The notes beneath the pieces were generated by a model. That model was not told the origin of the DNA and did not search any database. It saw only the letters and a list, made by a program, of their open reading frames with translations. The position numbers and the translations under genes were made by a program. A DNA stretch of 64,000 nucleotides from Hyphomonadaceae bacterium JAD_PAG50586_4 (GTDB taxonomy: Bacteria; Pseudomonadota; Alphaproteobacteria; Caulobacterales; Aquidulcibacteraceae): assembly GCA_023242925.1 (NCBI GenBank), contig CP096134.1, forward strand, positions 1,879,501-1,943,500, in the 5' to 3' direction. Below, one piece after another: positions 27,339 through 37,226 of the stretch (its first letter is position 1; each line of letters opens with the position of its first letter).

Positions 27339-29348
27339 CTATTCCGACCGCACCTTCACGTATTCACCCGGTGCGTCGCAGAGCGGTTGTAGCTCCCCAT
27401 CGCCTGGGCGGCGTGCATCGACATCTTCGCCGCTGATCCGCGTCAGCCATTTGTCCCAATGCGGCCACCAGGAGCCGGGGTGTTCGGCGGCGAAGGCTTG
27501 CCAATCTTCGAGCGCGCCTTTGAGGTTTGGGTTGGTCCAATATTGGTATTTTTGGGCGCTTGGGTGATTGATGACGCCGGCGATGTGGCCGGAGCCGGCG
27601 ACGATGTATTCCACTGGCCCGCCATAAGAGAGCGCGCTGCGATAGACGCTCTTGGCCGGTGCGATGTGGTCTTCCTTCGAGCTTTGCAGGAAAATCGGGA
27701 TCGTCACGTCCTTGAGCGAGAGCTTTTCGCCCAAGAGCGTCATCTTGCCTTCGGTCAGCGCGTTGTCGCGGTAGAATTTGCGCAGATAGAAGAGGTGCAG
27801 CGCCTTTGGCATGCGCGTTTGGTCGGCGTTCCAATAGAGCAGATCGAACGGCGGGGGCTGTTTGCCGATGTAGTAATTGTCGACCACGTAATTCCAAACG
27901 AGGTCGTTCGAGCGCAGCGAGTTGAACGTATTCGCCATCGTCTGCGCGCTCAGCACGCCACCATGCTGATCCATCTCGCCTTCGAGGAATTTGATGCCTT
28001 CATTGTCGGAGAAGACGAGCAAATCGCCGGCGTATTTGAAGTCGGCTTGGGAGGCAAAGAAGGTCGCGCTTTGGATGCGCTTGTCGCCCTTCTTGGCCAT
28101 GTGCGCGAGCGTGGCGGATAACAGCGTGCCGCCGACGCAATAGCCGACCGTGTTCATACGATCGACGTTCGCGGCTTTCGTCACCGCCTCGACAGCGTCG
28201 TAAATGCCCTCGCGCATATAATCTTCGAAGCCGACATCGGCCATGTCCTCGCCAGGATTGACCCAGGAGACAACGAACACCGTGTGCCCCTGATCCAGCA
28301 GCCAACGGATCATCGAGTTCTTCGGTTGCAAATCGAGAATGTAGAATTTGTTGATCCAGGGCGGGAAGATCAGCAGCGGGACCTCGTGCACCTTCTCCGT
28401 CGTAGGATTGTATTGGATGAGTTCGAACACCCGATTGCGGAAGACGACTTTGCCAGGCGTGGTGGCGACATTCTCGCCGACCTTGAACGCGTCGAGGTCG
28501 GTCTGCGAAATGGCCAGCATGCCTTCGCCGCGCTTCAGATCGTCAGCGAGATTTTCAACGCCCTTCAGTAGGCTCTCGCCGCCGGTTTGAAACATCGCCC
28601 GCAGCGCGGCGGGATTTGTCATCAGGAAATTCGAGGGCGAGGCCGCGTCCACGGCTTGCTTGATGTAGAACGTTGCTTTCCGCTTGGTGGCTTCGTCGAC
28701 GCCTTCGGCTTTCTCGACCAAGTCAGTGATGAAGTTCGAAGTGGCGAGATAGCTCTCGCGCAGCAACGAGAAGGCGGGGTTAGAACGCCATTCCGGGTCC
28801 TTGAAGCGCTTGTCGCGCACCGGGCCTTCATCGGGCGTGTTGCCAGTCAAAAGATAGGCGGTGTGCTTTTGCCAAATCTCGGCGTAACGCTGCCAGAGTT
28901 GCGCGTGCGCATCGCGCAGCGTCTCGGGCTGTTGGGCCAGATGCGACCACACGTCGTTGAGCGCCATCTGCATGCCCAGCGGATCGGGCTGCCAATTCGC
29001 CGGGTCCTTGGCTTGGTCGATGAAAGCGGTGGAGAAGACTTGGTTTGCCCGCGTCATCGCTTGGGTGAGATTGGCCGAGAGCGCGGCCAGGCTTTCGGCC
29101 GTCTGCGCCATGACGACGTCGTTGAGCGCTTGGGGCGTTTCGACCAGCGGCTTGGTCGCTGGCGCGGGGGACGGTGGGGCGGGTTCCGCTGCGGCGGGCT
29201 TCGCGGCTGCGGCGCCCTTCGGTTTGGCTTTGCTCGCCCGCTTGCGCTTGGGCTTTGGGGCGGGCGCGGCGTCGCTCACGGCTGCAGCTGGCGTTTCGGC
29301 CCCTGAAACCGGCTCCGCGGCTGTTTCTGCGCCGTCAGCATCCGTCAT
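27339..29348 (-). CDS. phaC: Class I poly(3-hydroxyalkanoate) synthase
   Basis: Polymerises hydroxyacyl-CoA into PHA granules. The ATG at 29348 gives 669 residues; the first ~90 are Ala/Pro/Lys-rich and low-complexity. The catalytic domain contains WRSNPAFSLLRESYL, PLLIFPPWINKFYILDL and the lipase-like box GYCVGG with the nucleophilic Cys. The Asp follows in SSKEDHIAP and the His in GSGHIAGVIN. The long N-terminal extension resembles phasin-binding or granule-contact regions but its role is unclear. No phaA/phaB lie nearby. Confidence 0.94.
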   Translation of the reverse strand: MTDADGAETAAEPVSGAETPAAAVSDAAPAPKPKRKRASKAKPKGAAAAKPAAAEPAPPSPAPATKPLVETPQALNDVVMAQTAESLAALSANLTQAMTRANQVFSTAFIDQAKDPANWQPDPLGMQMALNDVWSHLAQQPETLRDAHAQLWQRYAEIWQKHTAYLLTGNTPDEGPVRDKRFKDPEWRSNPAFSLLRESYLATSNFITDLVEKAEGVDEATKRKATFYIKQAVDAASPSNFLMTNPAALRAMFQTGGESLLKGVENLADDLKRGEGMLAISQTDLDAFKVGENVATTPGKVVFRNRVFELIQYNPTTEKVHEVPLLIFPPWINKFYILDLQPKNSMIRWLLDQGHTVFVVSWVNPGEDMADVGFEDYMREGIYDAVEAVTKAANVDRMNTVGYCVGGTLLSATLAHMAKKGDKRIQSATFFASQADFKYAGDLLVFSDNEGIKFLEGEMDQHGGVLSAQTMANTFNSLRSNDLVWNYVVDNYYIGKQPPPFDLLYWNADQTRMPKALHLFYLRKFYRDNALTEGKMTLLGEKLSLKDVTIPIFLQSSKEDHIAPAKSVYRSALSYGGPVEYIVAGSGHIAGVINHPSAQKYQYWTNPNLKGALEDWQAFAAEHPGSWWPHWDKWLTRISGEDVDARRPGDGELQPLCDAPGEYVKVRSE

Positions 29349-29460
29349 CGCACTCTCCCTATGGCCTGAGTGTAATGCCGCTTCGCCTGGTGGCGCAAAG
29401 GCGAACCCTGGTATAGACCGGCCTAAAGGGGGCCGGAATCGAGCCCAAGGGAAGACGGGA

Positions 29461-29778
29461 ATGCGCGCAGCGATCCTCGTAGCAGCCAGCCTGATGGCGG
29501 CAGGGTGCGCCAGCACCGGCGAAACGCCGGATTGGCTGGCCGAGCGCTCGGCGACTGCGGACGAAGCGTATCCCGATTTGCACGCCGTACCGCGCACGCA
29601 TGACGCCAATGTCGATCAGGCCCATTGGGCGGCGATCGAGGCGGAGATGCTGGCGACGGGCCAGGCAGTCCGGGCAAATCCGCGAGCGGCTCCGGCCGCA
29701 CAAACGGAAACTCCGACTGCGTTTCTCGAAGAGGCCCAGCGCGACCTCGAAGAGACCCGTCAGTCGCACACGCCCTGA
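29461..29778 (+). CDS. Small lipoprotein of unknown function
   Basis: A 105-residue protein with a lipobox (LMAAGCAS), so probably lipid-anchored. The mature part is hydrophilic and Ala/Glu-rich, ending FLEEAQRDLEETRQSHTP, which may form a helix. It is divergent from phaC. No family recognised. Confidence 0.65.
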   Translation: MRAAILVAASLMAAGCASTGETPDWLAERSATADEAYPDLHAVPRTHDANVDQAHWAAIEAEMLATGQAVRANPRAAPAAQTETPTAFLEEAQRDLEETRQSHTP

Positions 29779-29833
29779 TATTTCTTCCCCAACGTGGCCC
29801 GTACGCGCGCGGACCCGCATTCCCCTTTGAGCC

Positions 29834-31030
29834 ATGAGCACGTCTGACTTTCACAAAATCCGCCGTCTGCCCCCGTATGTCTTTGAAGAGGTCAACAAGC
29901 TGAAGGCGCGTCTGCGCAATCAGGGCGTGGACATCATCGATTTCGGCATGGGCAATCCCGATCTGCCGGTGCCGGCGCATATCGTCGAGAAGCTGGTTGA
30001 GACCGCGCGCAAGCCGCGCACCAATCGCTATTCGGCGTCGCGTGGCATTCCAGGTCTGCGCAAAGCGATGGCCGGTTATTACGAGCGCCGCTTCGGCGTC
30101 AAGCTCAATCCCGACACGCAGATCGTCTCGACGCTTGGCTCCAAGGAGGGCTTCGCCAATCTGGCGCAAGCGATCACGGCGCCGGGCGACGTGATTATCG
30201 CGCCGAACCCGTCTTATCCGATCCATGCGTTCGGCTTCATCATGGCCGGCGGCGTGATCCGTTCGGTCGAAGCGCATTCGCCGGAGCAATATTTGAGCGG
30301 GCTTGGCCGCGCCGTGCGCCATTCGGTGCCGCCGCCGATCGCACTGATCACCTGCTATCCGGCCAATCCGACCGCGCAAACCGCTGATCTCGATTTCTAC
30401 AAAGAGGTCGTGGCGTTCGCGAAGAAGCACGAGATGTTCGTGCTCTCGGACATGGCCTATTCGGAGATTTACTTCGAAGGCGATCCGCCGCCGTCGGTGC
30501 TGCAAGTGCCGGGTGCGACGGATGTGGCGGTCGAAGTGAATACGCTCTCAAAGACGTATTCGATGGCGGGTTTTCGCGTTGGCTTTGCGCTCGGCAATGA
30601 GCGGCTGATCGCGGCTTTGGGGCGCGTGAAATCCTATCTCGATTACGGCGCTTATACGCCGATCCAGGTCGCGGCTGCGGCGGCGCTCAATGGCCCGCAA
30701 GATTGCGTCGCTGAGATGCGCGACATCTATAAGCAGCGCCGCGACGTGTTGCTGGACTCGTTTGCGAAAGCGGGCTGGACGTTGCCAAAGCCGAGCGCGT
30801 CGATGTTCGTGTGGGCGGAGCTGCCGGAGAAATTCAAGCACCTGGGGTCAGTGGAATTCGCCAAGCGCTTGATGGAAGGCTCTGAGATTGCAGTCGCGCC
30901 GGGCGCGGGCTTTGGCGAGTACGGCGACAATTTCGTCCGCATCGCGCTCGTGGAGAACGAGCAACGCATTCGCCAGGCCGCGCGCAATTTGAAGAAATTC
31001 CTGCAATCGAACGCTGCGGCGGCGGAGTAA
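29834..31030 (+). CDS. Class I/II pyridoxal-phosphate aminotransferase (AlaC/DapL-like)
   Basis: A 398-residue aminotransferase. DFGMGNPDLPVPAHI, the TNRYSASRGIPGLRKA block, YPANPTAQTA, and the PLP lysine in VNTLSKTYSMAGFRVGF are all present; the C-terminal arginine lies in NFVRIALVEN. The sequence is of the AlaC / LL-diaminopimelate aminotransferase-like group. It is four bases from homoserine dehydrogenase, suggesting a role in aspartate-family or alanine metabolism. Substrate is not fixed by sequence. Confidence 0.88.
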   Translation: MSTSDFHKIRRLPPYVFEEVNKLKARLRNQGVDIIDFGMGNPDLPVPAHIVEKLVETARKPRTNRYSASRGIPGLRKAMAGYYERRFGVKLNPDTQIVSTLGSKEGFANLAQAITAPGDVIIAPNPSYPIHAFGFIMAGGVIRSVEAHSPEQYLSGLGRAVRHSVPPPIALITCYPANPTAQTADLDFYKEVVAFAKKHEMFVLSDMAYSEIYFEGDPPPSVLQVPGATDVAVEVNTLSKTYSMAGFRVGFALGNERLIAALGRVKSYLDYGAYTPIQVAAAAALNGPQDCVAEMRDIYKQRRDVLLDSFAKAGWTLPKPSASMFVWAELPEKFKHLGSVEFAKRLMEGSEIAVAPGAGFGEYGDNFVRIALVENEQRIRQAARNLKKFLQSNAAAAE

Positions 31031-31034
31031 GGCT

Positions 31035-32341
31035 ATGACGAAGAAACTCCGTGTGGGCGTTGCAGGCCTGGGCACTGTCGGCGGCGGCCTGCTGAAGCTC
31101 TTCGCTGACGACGGCAATCGCTTGAACGAGCGGCTGGAAGTGACGGCCGTTTCTGCACGCAATCGCACGCGCAATCGCGGCGTCGACATTTCAGGCTACC
31201 AATGGTTCGATGATCCGGTTGAGCTTGCGGCCAATCGTGACATCGACGTGCTGGTGGAATTGATCGGCGGCTCGGACGGGCCGGCAAAGCGCGCGGTGGA
31301 AACAGCGCTTGAGCGCGGCGCGCACGTGATCACGGCGAACAAGGCGCTGCTTGCGGTGCACGGTTCAAGGCTTGCCGCGATTTCGGAACGTACCGATGCG
31401 AAGCTGCTGTTCGAAGCCGCTGTGGGTGGCGGCGTGCCGATGGTGAAGGCCGTGAAGGAAAGCCTCGCCGGCTGCCGCGCCAGCGCCGTCGCAGGTATTC
31501 TCAACGGCACCTGCAATTATATTCTCACCGAGATGGAGCAGGCAGGGCGTTCGTTCGAAGATGTGCTCGCTGATGCGCAGCGCCTTGGTTACGCCGAAGC
31601 TGATCCGAGCACGGACGTTGGCGGCTTCGATGCGGCGCATAAGCTGACGATCCTCTCGGCGATCGCGTTCGGGTCGCGGCCTGATTACGAGCACGTGCGC
31701 ATCGAAGGCATTGAGCGCGTGTCGCTCACCGACATTCGCCTCGCCGGTAAGCTTGGCTATCGGATCAAACTCATCGCCAAAGGCGCGTTCGATGGGAGCG
31801 CGGTGTCGATGCATGTGAGCCCAGCGCTGCTCGCATTCGATCATCCTTTGGCCAATGTCGGCGGGTCACTCAATGCGCTGGTCGCGGACGCTGATCCGGT
31901 TGGCCAACTCACCTTCATCGGCCGCGGCGCTGGCGAGGGGCCAACTGCGGCTTCGGTCGCCGCCGATTTGCTTGATCTCGCGGAAGGCCGTGGCGGTTAC
32001 GCGTTTGGCCGACCGCTTGCGCAATTGGCGGAAGCGCCGCGCGCGCGCCGGCGGAGTTCGGCCGCTTCTATGTACGCTTGATGGTGCAGGACAAGCCGGG
32101 CGTGGTGGCGGCCGTCTCCGATCGCCTCGCGCACGAAAGCATTTCGATTGAGAGCTTTCTACAGATGCCGGGTCACGAAGGCCCGTCCGTGCCAATCGTG
32201 CTCACCACGCAATCGTGTGCACGTGCAGCATTGGAGAAAGCTGTGGAAGCGATTCAGCGTCTCGATGTTGTCGCTGAGCCTCCGTACGTTATGCCGATAG
32301 AAGAATCCGGCCACAGAGCACGGACCTGGAGCAAGGGATGA
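31035..32341 (+). CDS. hom: Homoserine dehydrogenase with ACT domain, frameshifted near 32036-32050
   Basis: Reduces aspartate semialdehyde to homoserine for threonine and methionine, ~435 residues after repair. The NAD(P)-binding start is KLRVGVAGLGTVGGGLL; the catalytic domain has GILNGTCNYILTEME, LGYAEADPSTDVGGFDAAHKL and a conserved Lys in AGKLGYRIK. The frame breaks in a CG-repeat (32036-32050). Restoring one base gives APAEFGRFYVRLMVQDKPGVVAAV, the expected entry to the C-terminal ACT domain. Loss of this gene would cause auxotrophy, so an assembly error is more likely than decay. Confidence 0.9.
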
Positions 32342-33288
32342 ACGCCATAACCGACGAGCTCGCGTTTGCCGCGGTTCGTGCGCCGATCGCAGCAGCGATC
32401 GCGGCGGCGCAATTTACCGGACGGGGCGACGAGAGAGCGGCGGACCAATCGGCGGTTGATGCAATGCGCGCGGCGTTGAATGCGCTGCCCATCAAAGGCC
32501 GTGTCGTTATCGGTGAAGGCGAGCGCGACGAAGCGCCGATGCTTTATGTGGGTGAAGAGGTCGGCAAGGGTACAGGCCCCGCGCTCGATATCGCGCTTGA
32601 TCCGCTGGAAGGGACGACGCTGACCGCGAAGGCGAAAGCCAACGCCATGTCGGTAATGGCGTTGGCGCCAAAGGGCGGCTTGTTGCACGCGCCCGACACC
32701 TACATGGACAAGCTCGCAATCGGGCCAGGCTATGACGATGGCGTTGTCGATCTCGATAAGCCCATCGATCAGAACGTGCGCGCGTTGGCGCGGGCGAAGG
32801 GTGTTAAGGTTGAGGATGTCGGCGTCTGCGTGCTTGATCGCCCACGCCATGCCAGCATCATCGAGGCGCTGCGCGCCGTTGGAGCGCGCGTGCATCTGAT
32901 CGGCGACGGCGACATCGCCGGCGTGATCAATTGCACCAATCCGGAAACGGGCATCGATATGTATGTCGGCTCCGGCGGCGCGCCTGAGGGCGTGCTGGCG
33001 GCGGCTGCGCTGAAATGCGTGGGCGGCCAATTCCAGGGACGCCTCATTGTGCGCAACGACGAAGAACGTCGCCGCGCCGAGCAGGCGGGTCTCTCCGATT
33101 TGAAGCGTCGCTATACCCTCAGTGAATTGGTCAGCGCCGATGCGATCTTCATCGCCACCGGCGTGACGACGGGATCGCTGCTCTACGGCGTCAAAACTGT
33201 CGCCGGCATCGTGCACACGAACACGATCGTGATGAATTCGGCCACGCACACCGTTTCTGAGCTGCGTTTGAAACAGCCGGTCGCCTAG
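32338..33288 (+). CDS. glpX: Class II fructose-1,6-bisphosphatase
   Basis: A 316-residue GlpX-type phosphatase of gluconeogenesis, releasing phosphate from fructose-1,6-bisphosphate with Mn/Mg. Motifs are GRVVIGEGERDEAPMLYVGEEVG, DIALDPLEGTTLTAK, and GGAPEGVLAAAALKC. The start overlaps the hom stop by four bases, an arrangement seen in other alphaproteobacteria. Full length, no anomalies. Confidence 0.94.
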   Translation: MNAITDELAFAAVRAPIAAAIAAAQFTGRGDERAADQSAVDAMRAALNALPIKGRVVIGEGERDEAPMLYVGEEVGKGTGPALDIALDPLEGTTLTAKAKANAMSVMALAPKGGLLHAPDTYMDKLAIGPGYDDGVVDLDKPIDQNVRALARAKGVKVEDVGVCVLDRPRHASIIEALRAVGARVHLIGDGDIAGVINCTNPETGIDMYVGSGGAPEGVLAAAALKCVGGQFQGRLIVRNDEERRRAEQAGLSDLKRRYTLSELVSADAIFIATGVTTGSLLYGVKTVAGIVHTNTIVMNSATHTVSELRLKQPVA

Positions 33289-33300
33289 TCCTCACAAATG

Positions 33301-33324
33301 GGGGCCACAGGTAAGCGGCCCCGC
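33301..33324 (+). terminator. Hairpin after glpX
   Basis: GGGGCC (33301-33306) pairs with GGCCCC (33317-33322) across a 10-base loop, 12 bases after the stop. There is no T tract, so this is only a weak terminator candidate. Confidence 0.3.
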
Positions 33325-33370
33325 GCTCTGCTCTCATGGAATCGGCGTGAGCCGAAATTTGGGGGCTGAG

Positions 33371-33729
33371 ATGAAGAATTTTATGCGTGGCGCAATCGCT
33401 GTGGCGTGTGCGCTGATGCTGGGCGCGTGCGCGAGCATGATCACCGGCGGGCCGCTGATCCGTCCGGGCGAGCCGACTGGCACGATCCGCGTCTCCAACG
33501 CGAGCCGCTACATGGTCGACGTGGTGCTGATCTCGACGTGCAGCGCATCGACTTACGGCTTGAACCGCCTGCCCAGCGGCACAGCGATCCCGCCTGGCCG
33601 CTCCTACGACTTCACGGTTTCGGCTGGCTGCTGGGATGTCGGCGCGGGTTCGGTGAGCGGGGAGGCCAGCAAGCCTATCAGCGCATGCAGATTCAGGCGG
33701 GCGGGGGTGTGAATTACACCGTGCAGTGA
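33371..33729 (+). CDS. Small lipoprotein, frameshifted at 33659-33662
   Basis: 119 residues after repair. Lipobox LMLGACAS, then TGTIRVSNASRYMVDVVLIS, a pair of conserved Cys and GRSYDFTVSAGCWDVGAGSV. The frame breaks at a four-G run; one added G continues as SGGGQQAYQRMQIQAGGGVNYTVQ. As given, the protein would stop at 33712 with an unrelated tail. Function unknown; the fold looks like a small beta-sandwich. Confidence 0.66.
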
Positions 33730-33802
33730 GACAGCGGGGCTTGGGAGGGCATGCGCCTGTGCGATGCTGGCGCATGCGCCCGAGCGATTCGTTTAAACAA
33801 TC

Positions 33803-35602
33803 ATGAGCGCTGCGTTGAAGCTGGACGCCAACGCGGCGTTTCTTGGCGTCGAGCGCTCGCTCACCGGGCGGCGCTGGCGTTCGCGTGACGCAGACTTAGC
33901 GCTGGTGGAAGCCTTGCGCCGCCGCTTCTCGCTACCGGAGGTCGCGGCGCGGCTGATGGCCGCGCGGGGCGTTACGATGGAAAGCGCGCCGACTTTTCTG
34001 GAGCCGACGCTGAAGGCGCTGTTCCCCGATCCATCAACGTTTCAGGACATGGATGAGGCGGCGCGCGTGATCGAGGACGCGATCGTGCGCGGGCGCTCGT
34101 GTGCGGTGCTCGCGGATTACGACGTCGATGGCGGCTCATCGGGCGCGCAGCTCGTGCGCTATTTTCGTGCGCGTGGGCGCGAGCTGAAAATCTACGTGCC
34201 GGATCGGATGACCGAAGGGTACGGCCCAACGGTGATCGCGTTCGAGCGCTTAAAAGCGGCTGGTGTCGAATTGGTGATCACGGTCGATTGCGGCGCCGCG
34301 GCCGAGGGGCCGCTGAACGCGGCGGCTGATCTCGGCATCGATGTCGTCGTGCTCGATCACCATTTGATGGGCGGGCCGCCGCCGAAGGCGCTGGCGGTCG
34401 TCAATCCAAACCGCATGGATGATCGCTCTGGCCAAGGGCATTTGACGGCCGCGGGCGTTGTGCTCGTGGCGATGGCGGCGATCAATCGCGAAGCGCGCAG
34501 GCGCGGCTCAATCGGTTCGAACAATCTGCCTGATCTGATGCAAATGCTCGATCTCGCTGCGATCGGCACGGTGTGCGACGTGGCGCCATTGACGGGCTTC
34601 AATCGTGCGATTGTTGCGCAGGGCCTGAAAGTCCTGCGCAATGGCAAGAATATCGGCATGGCCGCGCTCTCCGAGAACGCGGGCCGCAAGGGCCAGGCCA
34701 GCGTCTATGATTTTGGCTTCATTCTAGGCCCGCGCATCAATGCCGGCGGGCGCGTGGGCGATGCGTCGCTGGCAACGCGTTTGCTCTCGACGGAAGATCC
34801 AGACGAAGCGCGCGAACTTGCGGCGACGCTGGAAGCGTTGAACCAAGAGCGCCGCCAGCGCGAAGCGGAGATGCTGGCGGAAGCCGAGACCAACGCGATT
34901 GCTGAAGCCGAGAAGCACAACGTGATTATCGTTGGCTCATATCGCTGGCATCCGGGCGTGATTGGGATTGCGGCGGGGCGGCTGAAGGATCGGCTGATGA
35001 AGCCGACGATTGTGCTTGGCGGCGTCAGCGAACACGAGCCGGCGAAAGGGTCGGGGCGCTCCACGCCTGGCGTGAATCTTGGCGCAGCGGTCGCGGCGGC
35101 GAAAGAAGCGGGGCTGCTGATCAATGGCGGCGGTCACGCGGCGGCGGCTGGTCTCACCGTGGAGTGGGATAAAGTCGAAGCCCTGAAAGAGTTTCTCTCT
35201 GAGCGCCTGTCGGGCGAATTGGTCGCGTCAGCGGGCGAAGCGCGTGCGCTCTCGATCGACGCCGCTGGCGCGATCAGCGCGCTTGATCTCGATCTCATCG
35301 ATGCGCTCGATCGCATTGGCCCGTACGGGCAGGGGCACCCTGAGCCGGTGTTTGCCTTGCCAAACGTGCGCGTCTCGTTCGCCAAGCTGGTGAAGGAAGA
35401 GCACGTGCGCTTTACGCTTGAGGACACGCGCGGCGCACGTGTGAGCGGCATTGCGTTTCGGGCGATGAAAAGCCCGATGGGGGAGGCAATGATGAAGAAG
35501 GACGTTGTCTATCACGCTGCCGTGCGCCTCAAGCGCAACGAGTGGAATGGCAACGTGAAGGCCGAGGTCGAGATCGTCGATTTGGCCGAGGCGAAGGGTT
35601 AG
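33803..35602 (+). CDS. recJ: Single-stranded-DNA exonuclease RecJ
   Basis: A 599-residue 5'-3' ssDNA exonuclease of the DHH family, acting in recombination and mismatch repair. Motif I is DYDVDGGSS, motif II VITVDCG, motif III VVLDHHLMGG, and the second-domain motif GRSTPGVNLGAAV with INGGGHAAAAG (DHHA1). The C-terminal OB domain includes GPYGQGHPEPVF. Motif I carries GS-S after DVDG where many RecJ have DGxTS. The stop overlaps the convergent small membrane protein gene. Confidence 0.95.
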   Translation: MSAALKLDANAAFLGVERSLTGRRWRSRDADLALVEALRRRFSLPEVAARLMAARGVTMESAPTFLEPTLKALFPDPSTFQDMDEAARVIEDAIVRGRSCAVLADYDVDGGSSGAQLVRYFRARGRELKIYVPDRMTEGYGPTVIAFERLKAAGVELVITVDCGAAAEGPLNAAADLGIDVVVLDHHLMGGPPPKALAVVNPNRMDDRSGQGHLTAAGVVLVAMAAINREARRRGSIGSNNLPDLMQMLDLAAIGTVCDVAPLTGFNRAIVAQGLKVLRNGKNIGMAALSENAGRKGQASVYDFGFILGPRINAGGRVGDASLATRLLSTEDPDEARELAATLEALNQERRQREAEMLAEAETNAIAEAEKHNVIIVGSYRWHPGVIGIAAGRLKDRLMKPTIVLGGVSEHEPAKGSGRSTPGVNLGAAVAAAKEAGLLINGGGHAAAAGLTVEWDKVEALKEFLSERLSGELVASAGEARALSIDAAGAISALDLDLIDALDRIGPYGQGHPEPVFALPNVRVSFAKLVKEEHVRFTLEDTRGARVSGIAFRAMKSPMGEAMMKKDVVYHAAVRLKRNEWNGNVKAEVEIVDLAEAKG

Positions 35603-35841
35603 ACATCCTCGTCGCGCTTACTGAGTTTGCCGACCGACCAGGCGATCATGGCGAGGCTCGCGATAGTGGAGAAGCCGAGCATCGGCAAAGACGCGGCGAT
35701 GTGAATGAAGGGGCCCATCCAATCCATGAATGGCAAGCCCAACCGTAGGTAAAAGAACACCAGCAGCGGCAGCAGCAACGCCCAGCCGGTTATCAGGCCG
35801 ACGATCCCCAGCATTTGCTTCTCCCGGCTTGCCAGCGCCAA
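35599..35841 (-). CDS. Small two-helix membrane protein
   Basis: An 80-residue protein with two hydrophobic segments (MLGIVGLITGWALLLPLLVFFYL and a second near residues 45-68) and an acidic end KRDEDV. It overlaps recJ convergently by four bases. No family recognised; the ATG at residue 10 is an alternative start. Confidence 0.55.
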   Translation of the reverse strand: MALASREKQMLGIVGLITGWALLLPLLVFFYLRLGLPFMDWMGPFIHIAASLPMLGFSTIASLAMIAWSVGKLSKRDEDV

Positions 35842-35898
35842 TCAGCGCCTCTATATGGCGCCTTCCCGCGCGCCTGGGGCAACCTGGGCGGGCCACGC

Positions 35899-35973
35899 GG
35901 GCCCTTCGTCTATCGGTTAGGACGCCTGGTTTTCAACCAGGAAAGAGGGGTTCGACTCCCCTAGGGCCTGCCA
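35899..35973 (+). tRNA. tRNA-Glu(TTC)
   Basis: Acceptor GGGCCCT pairs with AGGGCCT (G1-U72 wobble). Anticodon stem CCTGG/CCAGG encloses loop TTTTCAA, anticodon TTC. T loop TTCGACT, CCA encoded. Confidence 0.95.
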
Positions 35974-36026
35974 CTTTCAAGCCTTCGCCGCCGTGCTAAA
36001 AGGCCCCCACACCAGGGGACGCCATC

Positions 36027-36506
36027 ATGCTTACGGTCGCCGCGCGCACTTTAGCCCTCGTTTTGTCATTGGCGATTTACGCCTGCGCGCAGCCCGCGCC
36101 TCGAGCGGCGATTGATCCGGTTTCGGGCCTGGAGCTCGAGCAAGTTGTGGTCGAGACGCAGAATGGGCCGGTCACGTTCACGGCCGAGATCGCCGACGAT
36201 GAGCACGAGCGCAATCGTGGCCTCATGTTCCGCGAAAGCCTCGCGGACGACCGGGGCATGTTGTTTCACTTCCAGCAGCCGGAAATGGCGAGCTTCTGGA
36301 TGCGCAACACGATCATCCCGCTCGACATCATCTTCATCGCCCCCGACGGCCGCATCCTCAACATTGCTGAGCGTACAACGCCGTATTCCGAGGAGCCGGT
36401 GCCGGCAGTGGGTATGACGCGCGGGGTGCTGGAGCTTCGTGGCGGGCGCGCGGCTGAACTCGGCATCCGCCCCGGCGACCATGTGCGGCATCGCATCTTC
36501 CAGTAA
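36027..36506 (+). CDS. DUF192 family exported protein
   Basis: A 159-residue protein with a signal sequence or lipobox (IYACAQ) and a complete DUF192 domain: HERNRGLMFRESLADDRGMLFHF, FWMRNTIIPLDIIFIAPDGRI, and ELRGGRAAELGIRPGDHV. The family is widespread and poorly characterised. It stands alone between tRNA-Glu and tRNA-Pro. Confidence 0.88.
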   Translation: MLTVAARTLALVLSLAIYACAQPAPRAAIDPVSGLELEQVVVETQNGPVTFTAEIADDEHERNRGLMFRESLADDRGMLFHFQQPEMASFWMRNTIIPLDIIFIAPDGRILNIAERTTPYSEEPVPAVGMTRGVLELRGGRAAELGIRPGDHVRHRIFQ

Positions 36507-36552
36507 GTGCGTTGCGGTGCGGCGCGGCGCGTGGCAACAGAGCCGCCCAAGT

Positions 36553-36629
36553 CGGGGTATAGCTCAGCCTGGTAGAGCGCCAGCTTTGGGAGCTGGATGT
36601 CGAGAGTTCGAATCCCTCTGCCCCGACCA
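36553..36629 (+). tRNA. tRNA-Pro(TGG)
   Basis: Cloverleaf with acceptor CGGGGTA, anticodon stem CCAGC/GCTGG and loop TTTGGGA, anticodon TGG; T loop TTCGAAT; ACCA encoded. Confidence 0.95.
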
Positions 36630-36689
36630 TTTTTCCCAACATAGGTTAGAGCAATTCGTGCGCGCATACCGGGCGTCATGCACGTAAAG

Positions 36690-37212
36690 CGCGAGTTGAT
36701 GCGATCGCCTTCCAGACCAATCTGCGCGCGCGCAACGCTGGGGTCGAAGCGGCGCGTGCGGGGCGATGCGGGGCGCGACTTTGCGATGGTGGCCAGCGAA
36801 GTGCGCGGCCTGCCGCAGCGTTCATCCGAGGCCGCGCGCGATTAAGGTACTCGTCTCCACGCCGGCCGATGAGGTGGCCAAGGGCGTCGCTCTGGTCAAC
36901 GCGACGGGTGAGTCCCTGAAGGGCGTTGTCAGCCAGATTTCAGAGATTTCTCAGATCGTGGAGCAAATCGCGGCGGGCTCTCAGGAGCAGGCGACGGCGC
37001 TGAAACAAGTCAACAGCGCCGTTAACGAAATGGATCAGATGACGCAGCAGAATGCGGCCATGGTCGAGGAGAGCACGGCCGCGAGCACGTTGGCGCAAGA
37101 CGCCGAGCAACTCGCGGCGCTGATGGCGCGCTTCACGGTGGCGACAGTCGCGGTGGTGCAAACCTGGCAGGGGCGCGCTCCCTCGGCGCAGAGCCAGCGC
37201 CGTCGCGCTTGA
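36690..37212 (+). pseudogene. Remnant of a methyl-accepting chemotaxis protein (signalling tip and C-terminus only)
   Basis: Only the cytoplasmic signalling hairpin remains. DAIAFQTNLRARNAGVEAARAG is in one frame. GDAGRDFAMVASEVRGLPQRSSEAARD is in a second. IKVLVSTPADEVAKGVALVNATGESLKGVV, on through the adaptation helices SQISEISQIVEQIAAGSQEQATALKQV, is in a third. Sensor, transmembrane and HAMP regions are absent. With the 5' two-thirds missing and at least two frame changes, true gene decay is likely, although assembly indels may add to it. It ends at the cheW gene, so an original mcp-cheW operon is implied. Confidence 0.78.
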
Positions 37213-37226
37213 TGGAGGATAAACAC

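Noticed and set aside
30548..30841. Reverse open frame within the aminotransferase gene
   Set aside because: It mirrors the strongly conserved forward aminotransferase and has no independent evidence.
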